Below are positions 24,826-33,250 of a DNA stretch of 64,000 bases, one piece after another. The notes under the pieces were generated by a model that was not told where the DNA came from, did not search any database, and worked only from the letters and a program-made list of their open reading frames with translations. The stretch lies in contig JACPUU010000022.1 in assembly GCA_016192075.1 (NCBI GenBank), positions 62,001 through 126,000 of the forward strand, read 5' to 3'. A program made the position numbers and the translations under genes. Every line of letters begins with the position of its first letter. Positions within the stretch are counted from its first letter, which is position 1. This DNA is from Bacteroidota bacterium. Lineage in GTDB: Bacteria > Bacteroidota > Bacteroidia > Flavobacteriales_D > Crocinitomicaceae.

Positions 24826-26499
24826 TTACAACTTGATTTCAGATTTTGTTCCATTCCTCAAAATTTTTAGCACGCTATCTAACACAACATCTCTGTTAAG
24901 TTTAATATCATCGACTGAAGGCTTAATTACAATGTCCGGCACAATTCCTATACGCTGCGTGACCGCACCATTCGGATAGAATATCCCGATACCGGACATC
25001 GATGTCTTCAAATTCATCAGGAGTTTCAAATCTGAAACATTGCCATCAGCTCCTGAAGTTTGACTACCAACCGTGATACAGTTGGTATAACTTTGGAGGC
25101 ACATTGCTGTAAACTCGGCATGACTCTGCGTTTGTTCATTAATCAACAGAACTATTTTGCCTTCAAAGTATCCGGTACTTTTTTTCTTTGAGCCTCCGCA
25201 ATGCAACAGACCAGACCACTTAAAGCGTCCCGGATACTTAAAATCAGGAACCAAAATCTTAACAAAGGGTACTCTTTCAGGATTTAAATAATCTGCGATT
25301 GCATAAAGAGTTCCATTCGGGTAGTTTCGCAAGTCGAAAATAATCGCCTCAAGATTTAGAAAACTACGCATCATATCAGCTACGTCTTCCTTTTCCAGGA
25401 TCCCCATGTTAACGTAGCCAATTTTTGAGTCAATTTTATTCCAGGCGGCCTCATCTGACGGGGGTGGACCTTTCATCTCCTGATATTTAATGCACTGAAT
25501 AGTAACATCAAGCGCTACACTATCTCTAAGAATTTTCAAACCAGCTGTATCCTTTTTAGAAAAAATAATCAGGCTGGTTATATTTCTATCTTTTGCAGAA
25601 TTGTTAGATCCAGAAGTATATCTACCCAATTGTTCTCTTTTTTCTGACATGGAAATTCCATTCATTTCAACAATCTCATCCCCTAACCTTAAGTAATTCG
25701 TGTCAGTATGCACCGTATCTTTCAAAAAGCAAACAATGACCTTATCATCAATAATCTGCACCTGGGCAGGTAAATAATAATGTCCTATCACTTCAAAAAA
25801 TAATGGTGAAAAGAGCCCTGCATGGCTATCATTTAGCTTTGCGATAAGCCCCGCTAAAGCCAATTGATATGTCAAAGCATTGTAAGCCTGCTCAAACTCC
25901 GGTATGCTCAAAAACAAGGTCGAGTCCCAATCCTCATCCATTTGATATTTGTACGGAAAAAAATACTCAACAGCATTCCAGTATCTGAATAATTCAAGCA
26001 GCCGGTATTCATTTGAAGGAAAACCCATTCCGCCGTAATTCTTCTCCCCAGACATATTAATTCCACCGACTCCATTCTCCCGGGCATAACGATTAAATCC
26101 CTGATTACGGTTTTGTTCAAGTCCATCCAGCACAGAAATTAACTGAGGAGAAAAAACACGTTGATCATCAGTCCAACGGAGATCAAAATTTTCATTAAAC
26201 CAATCTGGATTTATACTATCGCATGTTTCACACGTTGGCACTGTCCCTAAGGATAAGATAGAACTAAACGCCACCTGGTTCAGTTCATCCCAGGTTTTTG
26301 CTTCCTCAACAAACGGTAAAAATTTTATCAGCGCATAATCCCAGTCATATTTTCCGGTTGCTACTTGTGGGTGATAGTATTTTAAAAACCCCCATACCTT
26401 GCAGGTCATGGCCAGTTTCTCAACTTCGGAGGGATTATCCTGCGCATGCATATTTTGAGTAGTGCTCAGTACTACCGATACGAACAAAATTCGAATCAT
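24826..26499 (-). CDS. S41 family C-terminal-processing-like peptidase
   Basis: A 557-residue exported protein; the start at 26499 gives MIRILFVSVVLSTTQNMHAQ as signal peptide, and an upstream start at 26553 would obscure it. The N-terminal region has CKVWGFLKYYHPQVATGKYDWD, shared by Bacteroidota S41 peptidases. A PDZ-like segment follows (YLRLGDEIVEMNGISM). The catalytic domain contains IIFDLRNYPNG, VLLINEQTQSHAEFTA with the candidate nucleophile serine, and TVGSQTSGADGN. Substrates are unknown. The gene is clearly A+T-rich (row 25561-25620 counts 17 G+C of 60) and lies between the two copies of a 160-bp direct repeat. Confidence 0.85.
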   Translation of the reverse strand: MIRILFVSVVLSTTQNMHAQDNPSEVEKLAMTCKVWGFLKYYHPQVATGKYDWDYALIKFLPFVEEAKTWDELNQVAFSSILSLGTVPTCETCDSINPDWFNENFDLRWTDDQRVFSPQLISVLDGLEQNRNQGFNRYARENGVGGINMSGEKNYGGMGFPSNEYRLLELFRYWNAVEYFFPYKYQMDEDWDSTLFLSIPEFEQAYNALTYQLALAGLIAKLNDSHAGLFSPLFFEVIGHYYLPAQVQIIDDKVIVCFLKDTVHTDTNYLRLGDEIVEMNGISMSEKREQLGRYTSGSNNSAKDRNITSLIIFSKKDTAGLKILRDSVALDVTIQCIKYQEMKGPPPSDEAAWNKIDSKIGYVNMGILEKEDVADMMRSFLNLEAIIFDLRNYPNGTLYAIADYLNPERVPFVKILVPDFKYPGRFKWSGLLHCGGSKKKSTGYFEGKIVLLINEQTQSHAEFTAMCLQSYTNCITVGSQTSGADGNVSDLKLLMNLKTSMSGIGIFYPNGAVTQRIGIVPDIVIKPSVDDIKLNRDVVLDSVLKILRNGTKSEIKL

Positions 26500-26608
26500 A
26501 ACACCGCGCTTAAATAACCTTTTTGCCTTACCTGGTACTACCATAATATACAACCATGAATGTAAAATACTAAAAAAATTATCATTCCTTTCTTAATCGG
26601 GTTTTCCC

Positions 26609-26616
26609 TATCTTTG
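26609..26616 (+). promoter_or_regulatory. Bacteroidota -7 element for the esterase-like gene
   Basis: TATCTTTG matches TAnnTTTG exactly, 90 bases upstream of the chosen ATG at 26706 and divergent from the S41 peptidase gene. Confidence 0.45.
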
Positions 26617-26705
26617 AAAGAAGTACAATTTCTTTTATTAGAAGAATACTATTACGACCAAATTTGAGTTATCTGACCAAAGAATATTTCGTTAAGAATA
26701 ATACT

Positions 26706-27653
26706 ATGATTAACCAAATTTCTCCTTTTCTGATTCTTCTGCTGTTCTCCTGTGCAAATGATGCCTGTGATTTTAAATTCGATGGAATTAATCCAGACGT
26801 GCAGGAGGTTTATGAAACATTTGACCAGGTAGATTCACTCCAGGGCAACATTACACATTTGGATTGGCAAAGCACCTGTTTGAATGAAACCAGGATGGTT
26901 TCCATATACCAGCCACCCAATTATGATTCTGGCAACACATACGGTGTACTGTTTGTCACAGATGATATTGGTGCGTATATTCCCTATTTTGTGGAGTCTT
27001 TAATTCTTGAAAAAAAGATTGAACCCTTATTCATTGTCGGGATCTATAACAGACATGAACAACCCGTTGATTCTGTTTTTGGTCATTTTAATTATGATTT
27101 CCGGAATATGGAATTCATGAAAGAAGAAGTCTTGTACCGTTCTCTGAAGGATGAAAAAATGAAAGCTGGTATGCAATTTCAGACGCCATCGGTATCAGAA
27201 GCGGTTGACAGCATTTCTGAACCCGTTCTTTATGGAATAGTTGAGCACAGGTACGAGCGGTTTTGCGCATTCATAAATAACGAAGTGGTTCCATACATGA
27301 AGAATCATTATTCCATGGCTGAAGAAAAAGAGCAATGGTCTATCGGAGGCCTTTCAAGCGGCGGCGCTTTTATGTATAACTATTCCTGCGATCATCCGCA
27401 TATATTTGGAAATACGATTGTGATGTCTCCTGCCGGTCCATTTGATGATTATGACTTCTCGCATGCTGCAACCAATTATTTTATTGCAGCCGGAAACCAG
27501 GAGCCATTCATCAAAGAAAGCCTGAACTACCTGGATATATTTGATTCGTTGAAGATTCCTTACATCCACTATACATACAATGCGGGGCATGATGCGAACA
27601 TGTGGCTTACGTTTTATCTGGAATCACTGAAAAAAATTTATTGCAGAAAATAA
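26706..27653 (+). CDS. Lipoprotein esterase of the alpha/beta hydrolase (esterase D / Fes-like) family
   Basis: A 315-residue protein. The ATG at 26706 gives a lipoprotein signal MINQISPFLILLLFSCANDA (Cys16), which favours it over a TTG at 26664. The mature part is an esterase-fold domain: RMVSIYQPPNYDSGNTYGVLFVTDD, the nucleophile elbow GGLSSGGAFMY, and a C-terminal HDANMW histidine. This matches the putative esterase family (esterase D, enterochelin esterase, IroE). The substrate is unknown. The next lipoprotein gene starts three bases after its stop. Confidence 0.82.
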   Translation: MINQISPFLILLLFSCANDACDFKFDGINPDVQEVYETFDQVDSLQGNITHLDWQSTCLNETRMVSIYQPPNYDSGNTYGVLFVTDDIGAYIPYFVESLILEKKIEPLFIVGIYNRHEQPVDSVFGHFNYDFRNMEFMKEEVLYRSLKDEKMKAGMQFQTPSVSEAVDSISEPVLYGIVEHRYERFCAFINNEVVPYMKNHYSMAEEKEQWSIGGLSSGGAFMYNYSCDHPHIFGNTIVMSPAGPFDDYDFSHAATNYFIAAGNQEPFIKESLNYLDIFDSLKIPYIHYTYNAGHDANMWLTFYLESLKKIYCRK

Positions 27654-27655
27654 TC

Positions 27656-28462
27656 ATGCGTTCTTCTCCATTTATACTTGCTCTTTTCATATCAATTGTT
27701 TCTTGTAACAATTCAGCCGATTATATTCTTGTCTCTGAAGACGGAATTTTTGTTGAGCAATTTGATTCAACCAATCAGGATGAAAACAAATACAATGAAA
27801 ATAACACCATCTATAAGCCGGGTACTAAATTCCGGTATAGCTTCGAATACCTGACGCCTGAAAATGAAAAATACTATTTCAAAGTCCATAATCACGAATG
27901 GGAATTTGTCAAAGCTGAACAAGCTGATGTTTCAACTATTAAAGATATTACCATAAAAGTAGAGCATGGTAATCCGATAAGTAAGGAAATACCGGATTAT
28001 AATCAAACAATTTTATGCTATAAACTTGGAATTGACACGACATATTCCATTTCCTGGTCTGGTGTAATTGAAAATGAAAAAAATGTATGGATGCATCCGC
28101 CCCGTGATTTTTTATTCATGATCCTCGAACTAAATCCTTTTCCATTTATCCAGGCACCTTATGAAATTGGAAACACATGGACCTGGTCGCTTCAAATTGG
28201 CAGCCAGTGGGGCGATAAACGATGGAAAACATGGAGAACGGGTATTAAAAATAAATACCTCTATGAAATAGTCGATAAACAAACGATCGAAACAGAAATC
28301 GGTGAACTCGAATGTTTCATTATTGACGGAAGAGCAAAAAGCGAATTGGGAGAAACGCGACTCAGGTCCTATTTTAATACGGAATATGGTTTTGTAAAAC
28401 TAAACTACACTAACATTGACAGTAGTAAAATAAATCTTGAATTGGTTAAGTTTCAGGAATAA
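27656..28462 (+). CDS. Lipoprotein of unknown function
   Basis: A 268-residue lipoprotein with signal MRSSPFILALFISIVSCNNS (Cys17). The mature region is beta-rich with PGTKFRYSFEYLTP, YEIGNTWTWSLQIGSQWGDK and ETEIGELECFIIDGRAKS. This resembles proteins that sense or bind at the outer membrane, but I recognise no named family. It is co-transcribed with the esterase gene and has the same low GC (row 27901-27960 counts 18 of 60). It ends 20 bases before the right copy of the 160-bp repeat. Confidence 0.65.
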   Translation: MRSSPFILALFISIVSCNNSADYILVSEDGIFVEQFDSTNQDENKYNENNTIYKPGTKFRYSFEYLTPENEKYYFKVHNHEWEFVKAEQADVSTIKDITIKVEHGNPISKEIPDYNQTILCYKLGIDTTYSISWSGVIENEKNVWMHPPRDFLFMILELNPFPFIQAPYEIGNTWTWSLQIGSQWGDKRWKTWRTGIKNKYLYEIVDKQTIETEIGELECFIIDGRAKSELGETRLRSYFNTEYGFVKLNYTNIDSSKINLELVKFQE

Positions 28463-28482
28463 CTTACCCTTGCCGCCCCTCC

Positions 28483-28642
28483 TGCGCAGGATATTCATCC
28501 ACTTCATTCTCATCAATTGAATCTGCCCACCCCTTTATGGTCACAGTCAAAAAAGTATACTTACTTTTTATTTGAGTTTTGCGTTAGGGGATTACAAATC
28601 CCCGGAATATTGCTTTTGCGCAGGATAAATATCCTGCGCAGC
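28483..28642. repeat. 160-bp direct repeat, right copy
   Basis: This is the partner of 24603-24763, in the same orientation, 3880 bases away. It contains the same GGGGATT-ACA-AATCCCC hairpin and a tight GCGCAGGATA-AA-TATCCTGCGC hairpin. The minus-strand peptide frame continues through GWADSIDENEVDEY but then diverges from the left copy and lacks the ATG. Confidence 0.75.
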
Positions 28643-28711
28643 AACTCGCGCGCGGCCCGGTAGCTATTGTTTCACGCGGTGCTTTGCAGCAGCGGGATGT
28701 TCTACACGTCT

Positions 28712-29899
28712 TTACCGTGTCAACGTAAAATCATCTTTACTCACTTTATGCAACCCTACTTCCAGCGTATCATTCCGGAATTTGCCCTTGAGCCCTACGT
28801 ATGCATCTACCAGCGCTGTAATTGCCATGGTATCAGTGCCGCGGTCAAGTTTGTTTTTAAGTACCACAAACCGGTTTGCTGAATCAACTTCAACCCCATA
28901 TTGCAGACGCATATCACTGTAGCATTTAATTTCAGCGCCGTTGTCATATTTTATGGTCACTTTTTTCCAGTCGTCCAGGGTCAGTTCGGGGGTTGATTTG
29001 CGATTAAAAAAATAAACGGTATAGGTGCCCCTGATTCCGGTGTCGGTGTAATAGGTTTCGATACGGTTCCGGTATTCCAGGTGCGAAATGGAATAATACA
29101 GAATAAGTGCTGCTATCACCAGACCCTTTACCAGGTTTTTGACCCTGTTCCATTGTTTAAACCGGAATAACGGCTGATGAATTTTTGGTTCGGTAGCTTT
29201 GTTCAGCACGAGCATATTCCATAGTCTTCGTGCATCGAGACTAATCAAAAAGAGGGCTAAAACAAAAAGGTGCGATGAAAATACTTTGACTGAAATGTCA
29301 TAGAAAAAATTCAGAGCCACCACATTCAACATGACCGCTGCAGTAGTTAAAGCCCCTAATGTCTGCGTTTTTCTGAAAAGCAAAAACAGGCCTGCAAGCA
29401 ACTCCAGTATTCCTGAAAACAGGGTATATCCCTTTGAATAAGACATCATAACCCATACCAGCCCCATGGGAGACAAATCACCCAATGGTTGATCCAGTTC
29501 TGCAACCTGTATCTCTCCAAACTGAACAAAAAATAATTTTGTGAACCCATAGATCATCATTTCATTGATCAGAAAGTAACGGACCCCAATTACAAACCAC
29601 CCGAAGAAACGCTCGTAATTTTTTCGCCGGCGGTCAAGTACGCTCCACACCGTGGTAATAAGGACAGCCGCAGTAACGAACAAGGTATACAACACAAGGT
29701 AGCCGCTGAAACTGTAGCCGTAGCTGTATGGCCGTGGTCCTACCTTGACAGATAAGATATTGCGGGCAAACCATTCGATCATATAATCCCAAAACGACCA
29801 GGTGTCAAAAAAGAAATTGGTATGGGCAATTGTTGAAAATAAAAGCAGATAGGCCACAAAAAAGCGGAAAGTGATTTTCTTAGCCGGACTCCAGGTCAT
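28712..29899 (-). CDS. DoxX-like polytopic membrane protein
   Basis: A 395-residue protein with seven to eight membrane segments in the first 290 residues and a soluble C-terminal domain of about 100 residues. The central part GYTLFSGILELLAGLFLLFRKTQTLGALTTAAVMLNVVALNFFYD resembles the DoxX fold (G-x-x-E-L-x-x-G-x-x-L-L ... T-x-G-A). The C-terminal tail (WKKVTIKYDNGAEIKCYSDMRLQYGVEVD) looks beta-rich and periplasmic or extracytoplasmic. Function is unknown; DoxX-like proteins have been linked to quinone or redox chemistry, not tested here. Confidence 0.72.
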   Translation of the reverse strand: MTWSPAKKITFRFFVAYLLLFSTIAHTNFFFDTWSFWDYMIEWFARNILSVKVGPRPYSYGYSFSGYLVLYTLFVTAAVLITTVWSVLDRRRKNYERFFGWFVIGVRYFLINEMMIYGFTKLFFVQFGEIQVAELDQPLGDLSPMGLVWVMMSYSKGYTLFSGILELLAGLFLLFRKTQTLGALTTAAVMLNVVALNFFYDISVKVFSSHLFVLALFLISLDARRLWNMLVLNKATEPKIHQPLFRFKQWNRVKNLVKGLVIAALILYYSISHLEYRNRIETYYTDTGIRGTYTVYFFNRKSTPELTLDDWKKVTIKYDNGAEIKCYSDMRLQYGVEVDSANRFVVLKNKLDRGTDTMAITALVDAYVGLKGKFRNDTLEVGLHKVSKDDFTLTR

Positions 29900-29968
29900 A
29901 GGAACAGTTTATACAGAAAGGTAAGAAAGTAAAACGACAAAGGCAATTGGATTATTATACCCGATACG

Positions 29969-30700
29969 TCAGGCTTTTACCTTAAACACAAAATTCTGCT
30001 TCTGCTTGTGTTTGATTGGATCATACAATTCCAGCTTCTCATTCACGGAGACATAAATTTTGTAATTGATCTCCTGCAAAAGTTTAAAGCAGTTATCACG
30101 ATTTTCATTGGCCCAAAGTTCCATGTAAACAACCGGTTTATCTCTGAGTAACACTCGGGTAGCACCTTTAAGTGCAAAGTATTCAAAATTTTCAATGTCC
30201 ATTTTAATGCCGGCAATTTTGCGCGTGCCGGTAATGTGATCCAGCGTATCGCACGATACCGTCACAATTTCGCCGGTATTCCATTCTTTGATCGAATCGT
30301 GCACTACGTGGGCAAGGCCCTGCATACGCACCTTATGATCTACCGGCAGCACCATATCCAGTTCTTTTTTGGTTTCCCCTACTGCCAGCGGAACAAGCTC
30401 TACATTTTTCAGCTCGTATTTTTCAGTGATCTTTTTCAGCACCACAAAATTGGACGGCATGGGTTCAATAGCCAGCACTGTTTTTTCAGGGAAACGTTTG
30501 GCCAGGTGGTAGGTCATAATACCAATGTTGGCGCCCACATCGAGAATATCACCTTCGGCCGGAATTTCATCCATGAACACAAAAAAATCCTTCTCCTTTC
30601 GGTCATTTTTCAGCGTGCGTATCTTGTACTTCGCAAATACAAATAAGTAATTGCGATAGCCCAGTATTTTCTGCAATATGAGTTTAACCCTGTTTTTCAC
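29969..30700 (-). CDS. FkbM family SAM-dependent methyltransferase
   Basis: A 243-residue protein from the GTG at 30700 (MKNRVKLILQKILGYRNYLF). The longer frame back to 30850 would overlap the divergent glycosyltransferase gene. It has the SAM site ILDVGANIGIMTYHLAKRFP, VLAIEPMPSNFVVLKKI, and the FkbM late motif IKMDIENFEYFALKGA followed by YMELW. FkbM enzymes methylate hydroxyls on sugars or natural products. Its neighbour across the shared promoter region is a glycosyltransferase, which fits surface glycan decoration. Confidence 0.85.
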   Translation of the reverse strand: MKNRVKLILQKILGYRNYLFVFAKYKIRTLKNDRKEKDFFVFMDEIPAEGDILDVGANIGIMTYHLAKRFPEKTVLAIEPMPSNFVVLKKITEKYELKNVELVPLAVGETKKELDMVLPVDHKVRMQGLAHVVHDSIKEWNTGEIVTVSCDTLDHITGTRKIAGIKMDIENFEYFALKGATRVLLRDKPVVYMELWANENRDNCFKLLQEINYKIYVSVNEKLELYDPIKHKQKQNFVFKVKA

Positions 30701-30706
30701 TGGTTG

Positions 30707-30714
30707 CAAAAGTA
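30707..30714 (-). promoter_or_regulatory. Bacteroidota -7 element for the FkbM methyltransferase gene
   Basis: The minus strand reads TACTTTTG (TAnnTTTG) seven bases before the chosen GTG at 30700, so a transcript starting at the usual distance would have almost no leader. Confidence 0.45.
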
Positions 30715-30726
30715 CTAAGAATCTCT

Positions 30727-30734
30727 TACTTTCG
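30727..30734 (+). promoter_or_regulatory. Possible -7 element for the glycosyltransferase gene
   Basis: TACTTTCG, a one-base variant of TAnnTTTG, lies six bases before the ATG at 30740. With 30707-30714 it forms a compact divergent promoter pair. Confidence 0.38.
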
Positions 30735-30739
30735 TACCT

Positions 30740-31858
30740 ATGCGAATTGCTGTTAATGCCCGGTTTCTGCTTAAACACAAAATGGAAGGTTTTGGCTGGT
30801 ACTCGTATGAGACCCTGAAACGCATTACCCGGGCACATCCCGAGCACCAATTCATTTTCTTTTTTGACCGGCCTTTTGATCCCAAATTTGTTTTTGCCAA
30901 AAACGTAGAACCGGTTGTTTTACATCCGCAGGCCAGGCATCCCATTCTTTTTAAAATCTGGTTTAACTATTCAGTCGCACGGGCACTGAAAAAATATAAA
31001 GCAGATCTTTTCTTTTCCCCTGACGGTTATTTGTCACTAAAAACAGCTATTCCGCAAATTGGTGTGATCCACGATTTAAATTTTGAGCATTACCCGAAGG
31101 ATTTGCCCAAATCAGCCCTCCGTTACCTGAGAACCTACTTTCCGCTTTTTGCCAGAAAAGCAGCCCATTTGCTGACCGTTTCTGATTTCTCAAAGCAGGA
31201 TATCAGCCGTATTTACAAAATAGATTCATCTAAAATAACCGTGGCGCACAACGGTGCCAGTGAGGTTTTTAAGCCGGTTTCCAATGTTGAAAAACACCTT
31301 ATCCGCGATGAATTTACCGGCGGTTTACCGTACATAGTATTTGTGGGTGCACTGCATCCGCGCAAAAACCTGGTGCGGCTGCTACTGGCCTTTGACCAAT
31401 TCAAAAAAGAGACTCTATCAGAAACAAAACTGCTGATTGTGGGTGAAAATTTATGGCGTTCAAAAAAACTGAATTTGCCTGAAATGCAGTTTAAAGGTGA
31501 TGTCGTTTTTACCGGTCATCAATCACCCGAAAAGCTTGCCCTCCTTGTTGCCTCGGCAAAATTCATGGCCTTTGTTTCGTATTTTGAAGGTTTCGGAATT
31601 CCAATTGTAGAAGCCATGCAGGCGGGCTGCCCGGTGCTGGCAGGTGATAAAACCTCGTTGCCTGAAGTTGCCGGTGATGCAGCACTTTATTGTAACCCCT
31701 TTGATGTGGCAGATATTGCCAGAGGTATTACCGAACTTGACAAAAATGAATCATTGCGGGAAGCATTGATTCAAAAAGGGCTTGAACGCAGCAAGAAATT
31801 CTCGTGGAATTTTACAGCCGAAAAAATAGGTGAAGTACTGCGCAAATTTGACCGGTAG
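30740..31858 (+). CDS. Family 4 (GT-B) glycosyltransferase
   Basis: A 372-residue GT-B enzyme. The N-terminus MRIAVNARFLLKHKMEGFGWYSYETLKRI has the glycine-containing acceptor loop. The C-terminal half has the donor-site signature FVGALHPRKNL followed by EGFGIPIVEAMQAGCPV, whose EX7E-type glutamates bind the nucleotide sugar phosphate. Enzymes of this family add mannose, glucose or similar sugars to lipopolysaccharide or capsule in the cytoplasm. It is divergent from the FkbM methyltransferase. Confidence 0.92.
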   Translation: MRIAVNARFLLKHKMEGFGWYSYETLKRITRAHPEHQFIFFFDRPFDPKFVFAKNVEPVVLHPQARHPILFKIWFNYSVARALKKYKADLFFSPDGYLSLKTAIPQIGVIHDLNFEHYPKDLPKSALRYLRTYFPLFARKAAHLLTVSDFSKQDISRIYKIDSSKITVAHNGASEVFKPVSNVEKHLIRDEFTGGLPYIVFVGALHPRKNLVRLLLAFDQFKKETLSETKLLIVGENLWRSKKLNLPEMQFKGDVVFTGHQSPEKLALLVASAKFMAFVSYFEGFGIPIVEAMQAGCPVLAGDKTSLPEVAGDAALYCNPFDVADIARGITELDKNESLREALIQKGLERSKKFSWNFTAEKIGEVLRKFDR

Positions 31859-31928
31859 TTTAGCCCATCACTGACAAAGATCAGTGCTTTAACTGACCAA
31901 TAAAGCCTGACCGGGAATACATCACGCT

Positions 31929-31936
31929 TATCTTTG
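31929..31936 (+). promoter_or_regulatory. Bacteroidota -7 element with a start codon at the expected transcript start
   Basis: TATCTTTG is followed after four bases by the ATG at 31941, which places the codon at or next to the predicted transcription start and suggests a leaderless message. Confidence 0.5.
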
Positions 31937-31940
31937 ATCC

Positions 31941-32339
31941 ATGAAAATACCTCAGACATTTGAACAGGGAATGCATATCGGTGAACTGCATGAAGACCAC
32001 CGCAACTGGATTCTGGAGCTGGATTTCTATAAAAAGGAAATTGTTTTTTTTCAGCACCTGCTGGAAGATTTTGCACGAAATCAGAAAACAAATGCCCAAA
32101 ACGCGGCCATTGAACAATTTCAGAATAAACTGATTCTGCAAAATGAGCAGGCTGATATTATGCTGCATTACGTTCACGAACAGGAAACTAAACTGCAGAA
32201 TTTTATCAAAACCCACGAAAGCAACATTGAATTTATTACCTTTAAGGATCACAAAACGGCGCGTGACAAAATGAGCATGCACCGTAAGTTATATGCCGCC
32301 ATGAAACAGGAATTCTATCACGGTATTACATTAAAATAA
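31941..32339 (+). CDS. Small helical protein of unknown function
   Basis: A 132-residue, strongly helical, charged protein without signal peptide or membrane segment. Hydrophobic heptad-like spacing runs through LHEDHRNWILELDFYKKEIVFFQHLLEDF and FQNKLILQNEQADIMLHYVHEQETKLQNFI, consistent with a helical bundle or coiled coil. Several histidines (HEDH, HYVHEQ) are spaced as in hemerythrin-like bundles, but the full metal-ligand pattern is not evident. It lies eight bases from the next unknown gene, so the two are probably co-expressed. Confidence 0.65.
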   Translation: MKIPQTFEQGMHIGELHEDHRNWILELDFYKKEIVFFQHLLEDFARNQKTNAQNAAIEQFQNKLILQNEQADIMLHYVHEQETKLQNFIKTHESNIEFITFKDHKTARDKMSMHRKLYAAMKQEFYHGITLK

Positions 32340-32347
32340 CAGATGCT

Positions 32348-32713
32348 ATGAACAAAATAATCATTAACGACTCTCAGCGCCTGAGTGAAATCAAAAAGGC
32401 TTTCAGTGACAAATTTCCACATTTGAAAATTGAGTTTTTTTCAGATGAGCACAAAGTTGGTGAAGCCAATGCGCGCAGGGCCATGTACGATGATTCGCTT
32501 ACGCTGAAAGAGATCCGCAAAAACCACACATCCGGAGAACTCAGTATTGACGGACACCAGAAGACAAGCACGTTTGAAGGTAATTTTCACGATCACTTTG
32601 GTGTAACCGTGCAGGTTTTCAGAAGATCGGGTAATTTGTGGCTTCAAACCACCACCACCGACGACTGGTCACTTACGCACCAGGAAAATACCGGGAAAGA
32701 ATTTGACAACTAG
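32348..32713 (+). CDS. Conserved small cytoplasmic protein of unknown function
   Basis: A 121-residue protein with an alpha/beta pattern: [42 protein letters not shown] at the start, [47 protein letters not shown] at the end. The F-P-x-L-K-I-E-F-F and V-Q-V-F-R-x-S-G-x-x-W-L-x-T-T-x-T-D-x-W stretches look like a family I have seen in other Bacteroidota without a named function. It shares a probable transcript with the helical gene upstream. Its stop overlaps the stop region of the convergent smpB gene by four bases. Confidence 0.7.
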   Translation: MNKIIINDSQRLSEIKKAFSDKFPHLKIEFFSDEHKVGEANARRAMYDDSLTLKEIRKNHTSGELSIDGHQKTSTFEGNFHDHFGVTVQVFRRSGNLWLQTTTTDDWSLTHQENTGKEFDN

Positions 32714-33156
32714 TGTTTCAGCGCGCGGTCCATATCGCGTTTGGTGTCTTTTTCTTTAAGTGATTCACGTTTGTCATGGAGTTTTTTACCCCGTGCCAGG
32801 TGAATTTTTACTTTCACTAAATTCTTTTCGTTGAGAAAAGCAACGGTTGGTACAATAGTCAGTCCCTTATCCTTGAGTTTGCGTTCAATTTTGTTTAATT
32901 CTGTTTTATTCAGCAAAAGTTTGCGGTCACGCTTAGGCAGGTGATTATTGTAGGTTCCCTGCTCATATTCGGCAATAAACATGTTGCGGATAAATAATTC
33001 ACCGTTTATGAGAATGCAGAATGATTCAGCAATACTGCCTTTGCCGGTGCGCAGTGATTTTATTTCAGTACCGGTTAAAACAATTCCGGCCAGGTAATCA
33101 TCCAGCAATTCGTATTCAAATTTTGCGCGTTTATTTTTCAGATCAATTCCTGCCAT
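32710..33156 (-). CDS. smpB: SsrA-binding protein SmpB
   Basis: A 148-residue protein of normal SmpB length from the ATG at 33156 ([21 protein letters not shown]). A longer frame to 33264 would add 36 residues not expected in the family. It shows [19 protein letters not shown], the tmRNA-binding core [22 protein letters not shown] and the basic tail [28 protein letters not shown]. SmpB binds tmRNA and directs rescue of stalled ribosomes. The tmRNA gene itself was not seen in the window. Confidence 0.97.
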   Translation of the reverse strand: MAGIDLKNKRAKFEYELLDDYLAGIVLTGTEIKSLRTGKGSIAESFCILINGELFIRNMFIAEYEQGTYNNHLPKRDRKLLLNKTELNKIERKLKDKGLTIVPTVAFLNEKNLVKVKIHLARGKKLHDKRESLKEKDTKRDMDRALKH

Positions 33157-33236
33157 GCTGCTGCAAATGTCCGAATTTTTTCGCGACCCCCGGAAGCAAA
33201 TGCACTTAATTTCAACGGACATACGGTGTTTTTTCT

Positions 33237-33244
33237 TATATTTG
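33237..33244 (+). promoter_or_regulatory. Bacteroidota -7 element for the YqgE/AlgH gene
   Basis: TATATTTG matches TAnnTTTG, six bases before the ATG at 33251. This supports that start and again suggests a very short or absent leader. Confidence 0.5.
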
Positions 33245-33250
33245 TTTAGC

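Noticed and set aside
31869-31886. CACTGA/TCAGTG hairpin after the glycosyltransferase gene as a terminator
   Set aside because: The stem has only six base pairs and the following T-run is too short to be convincing.
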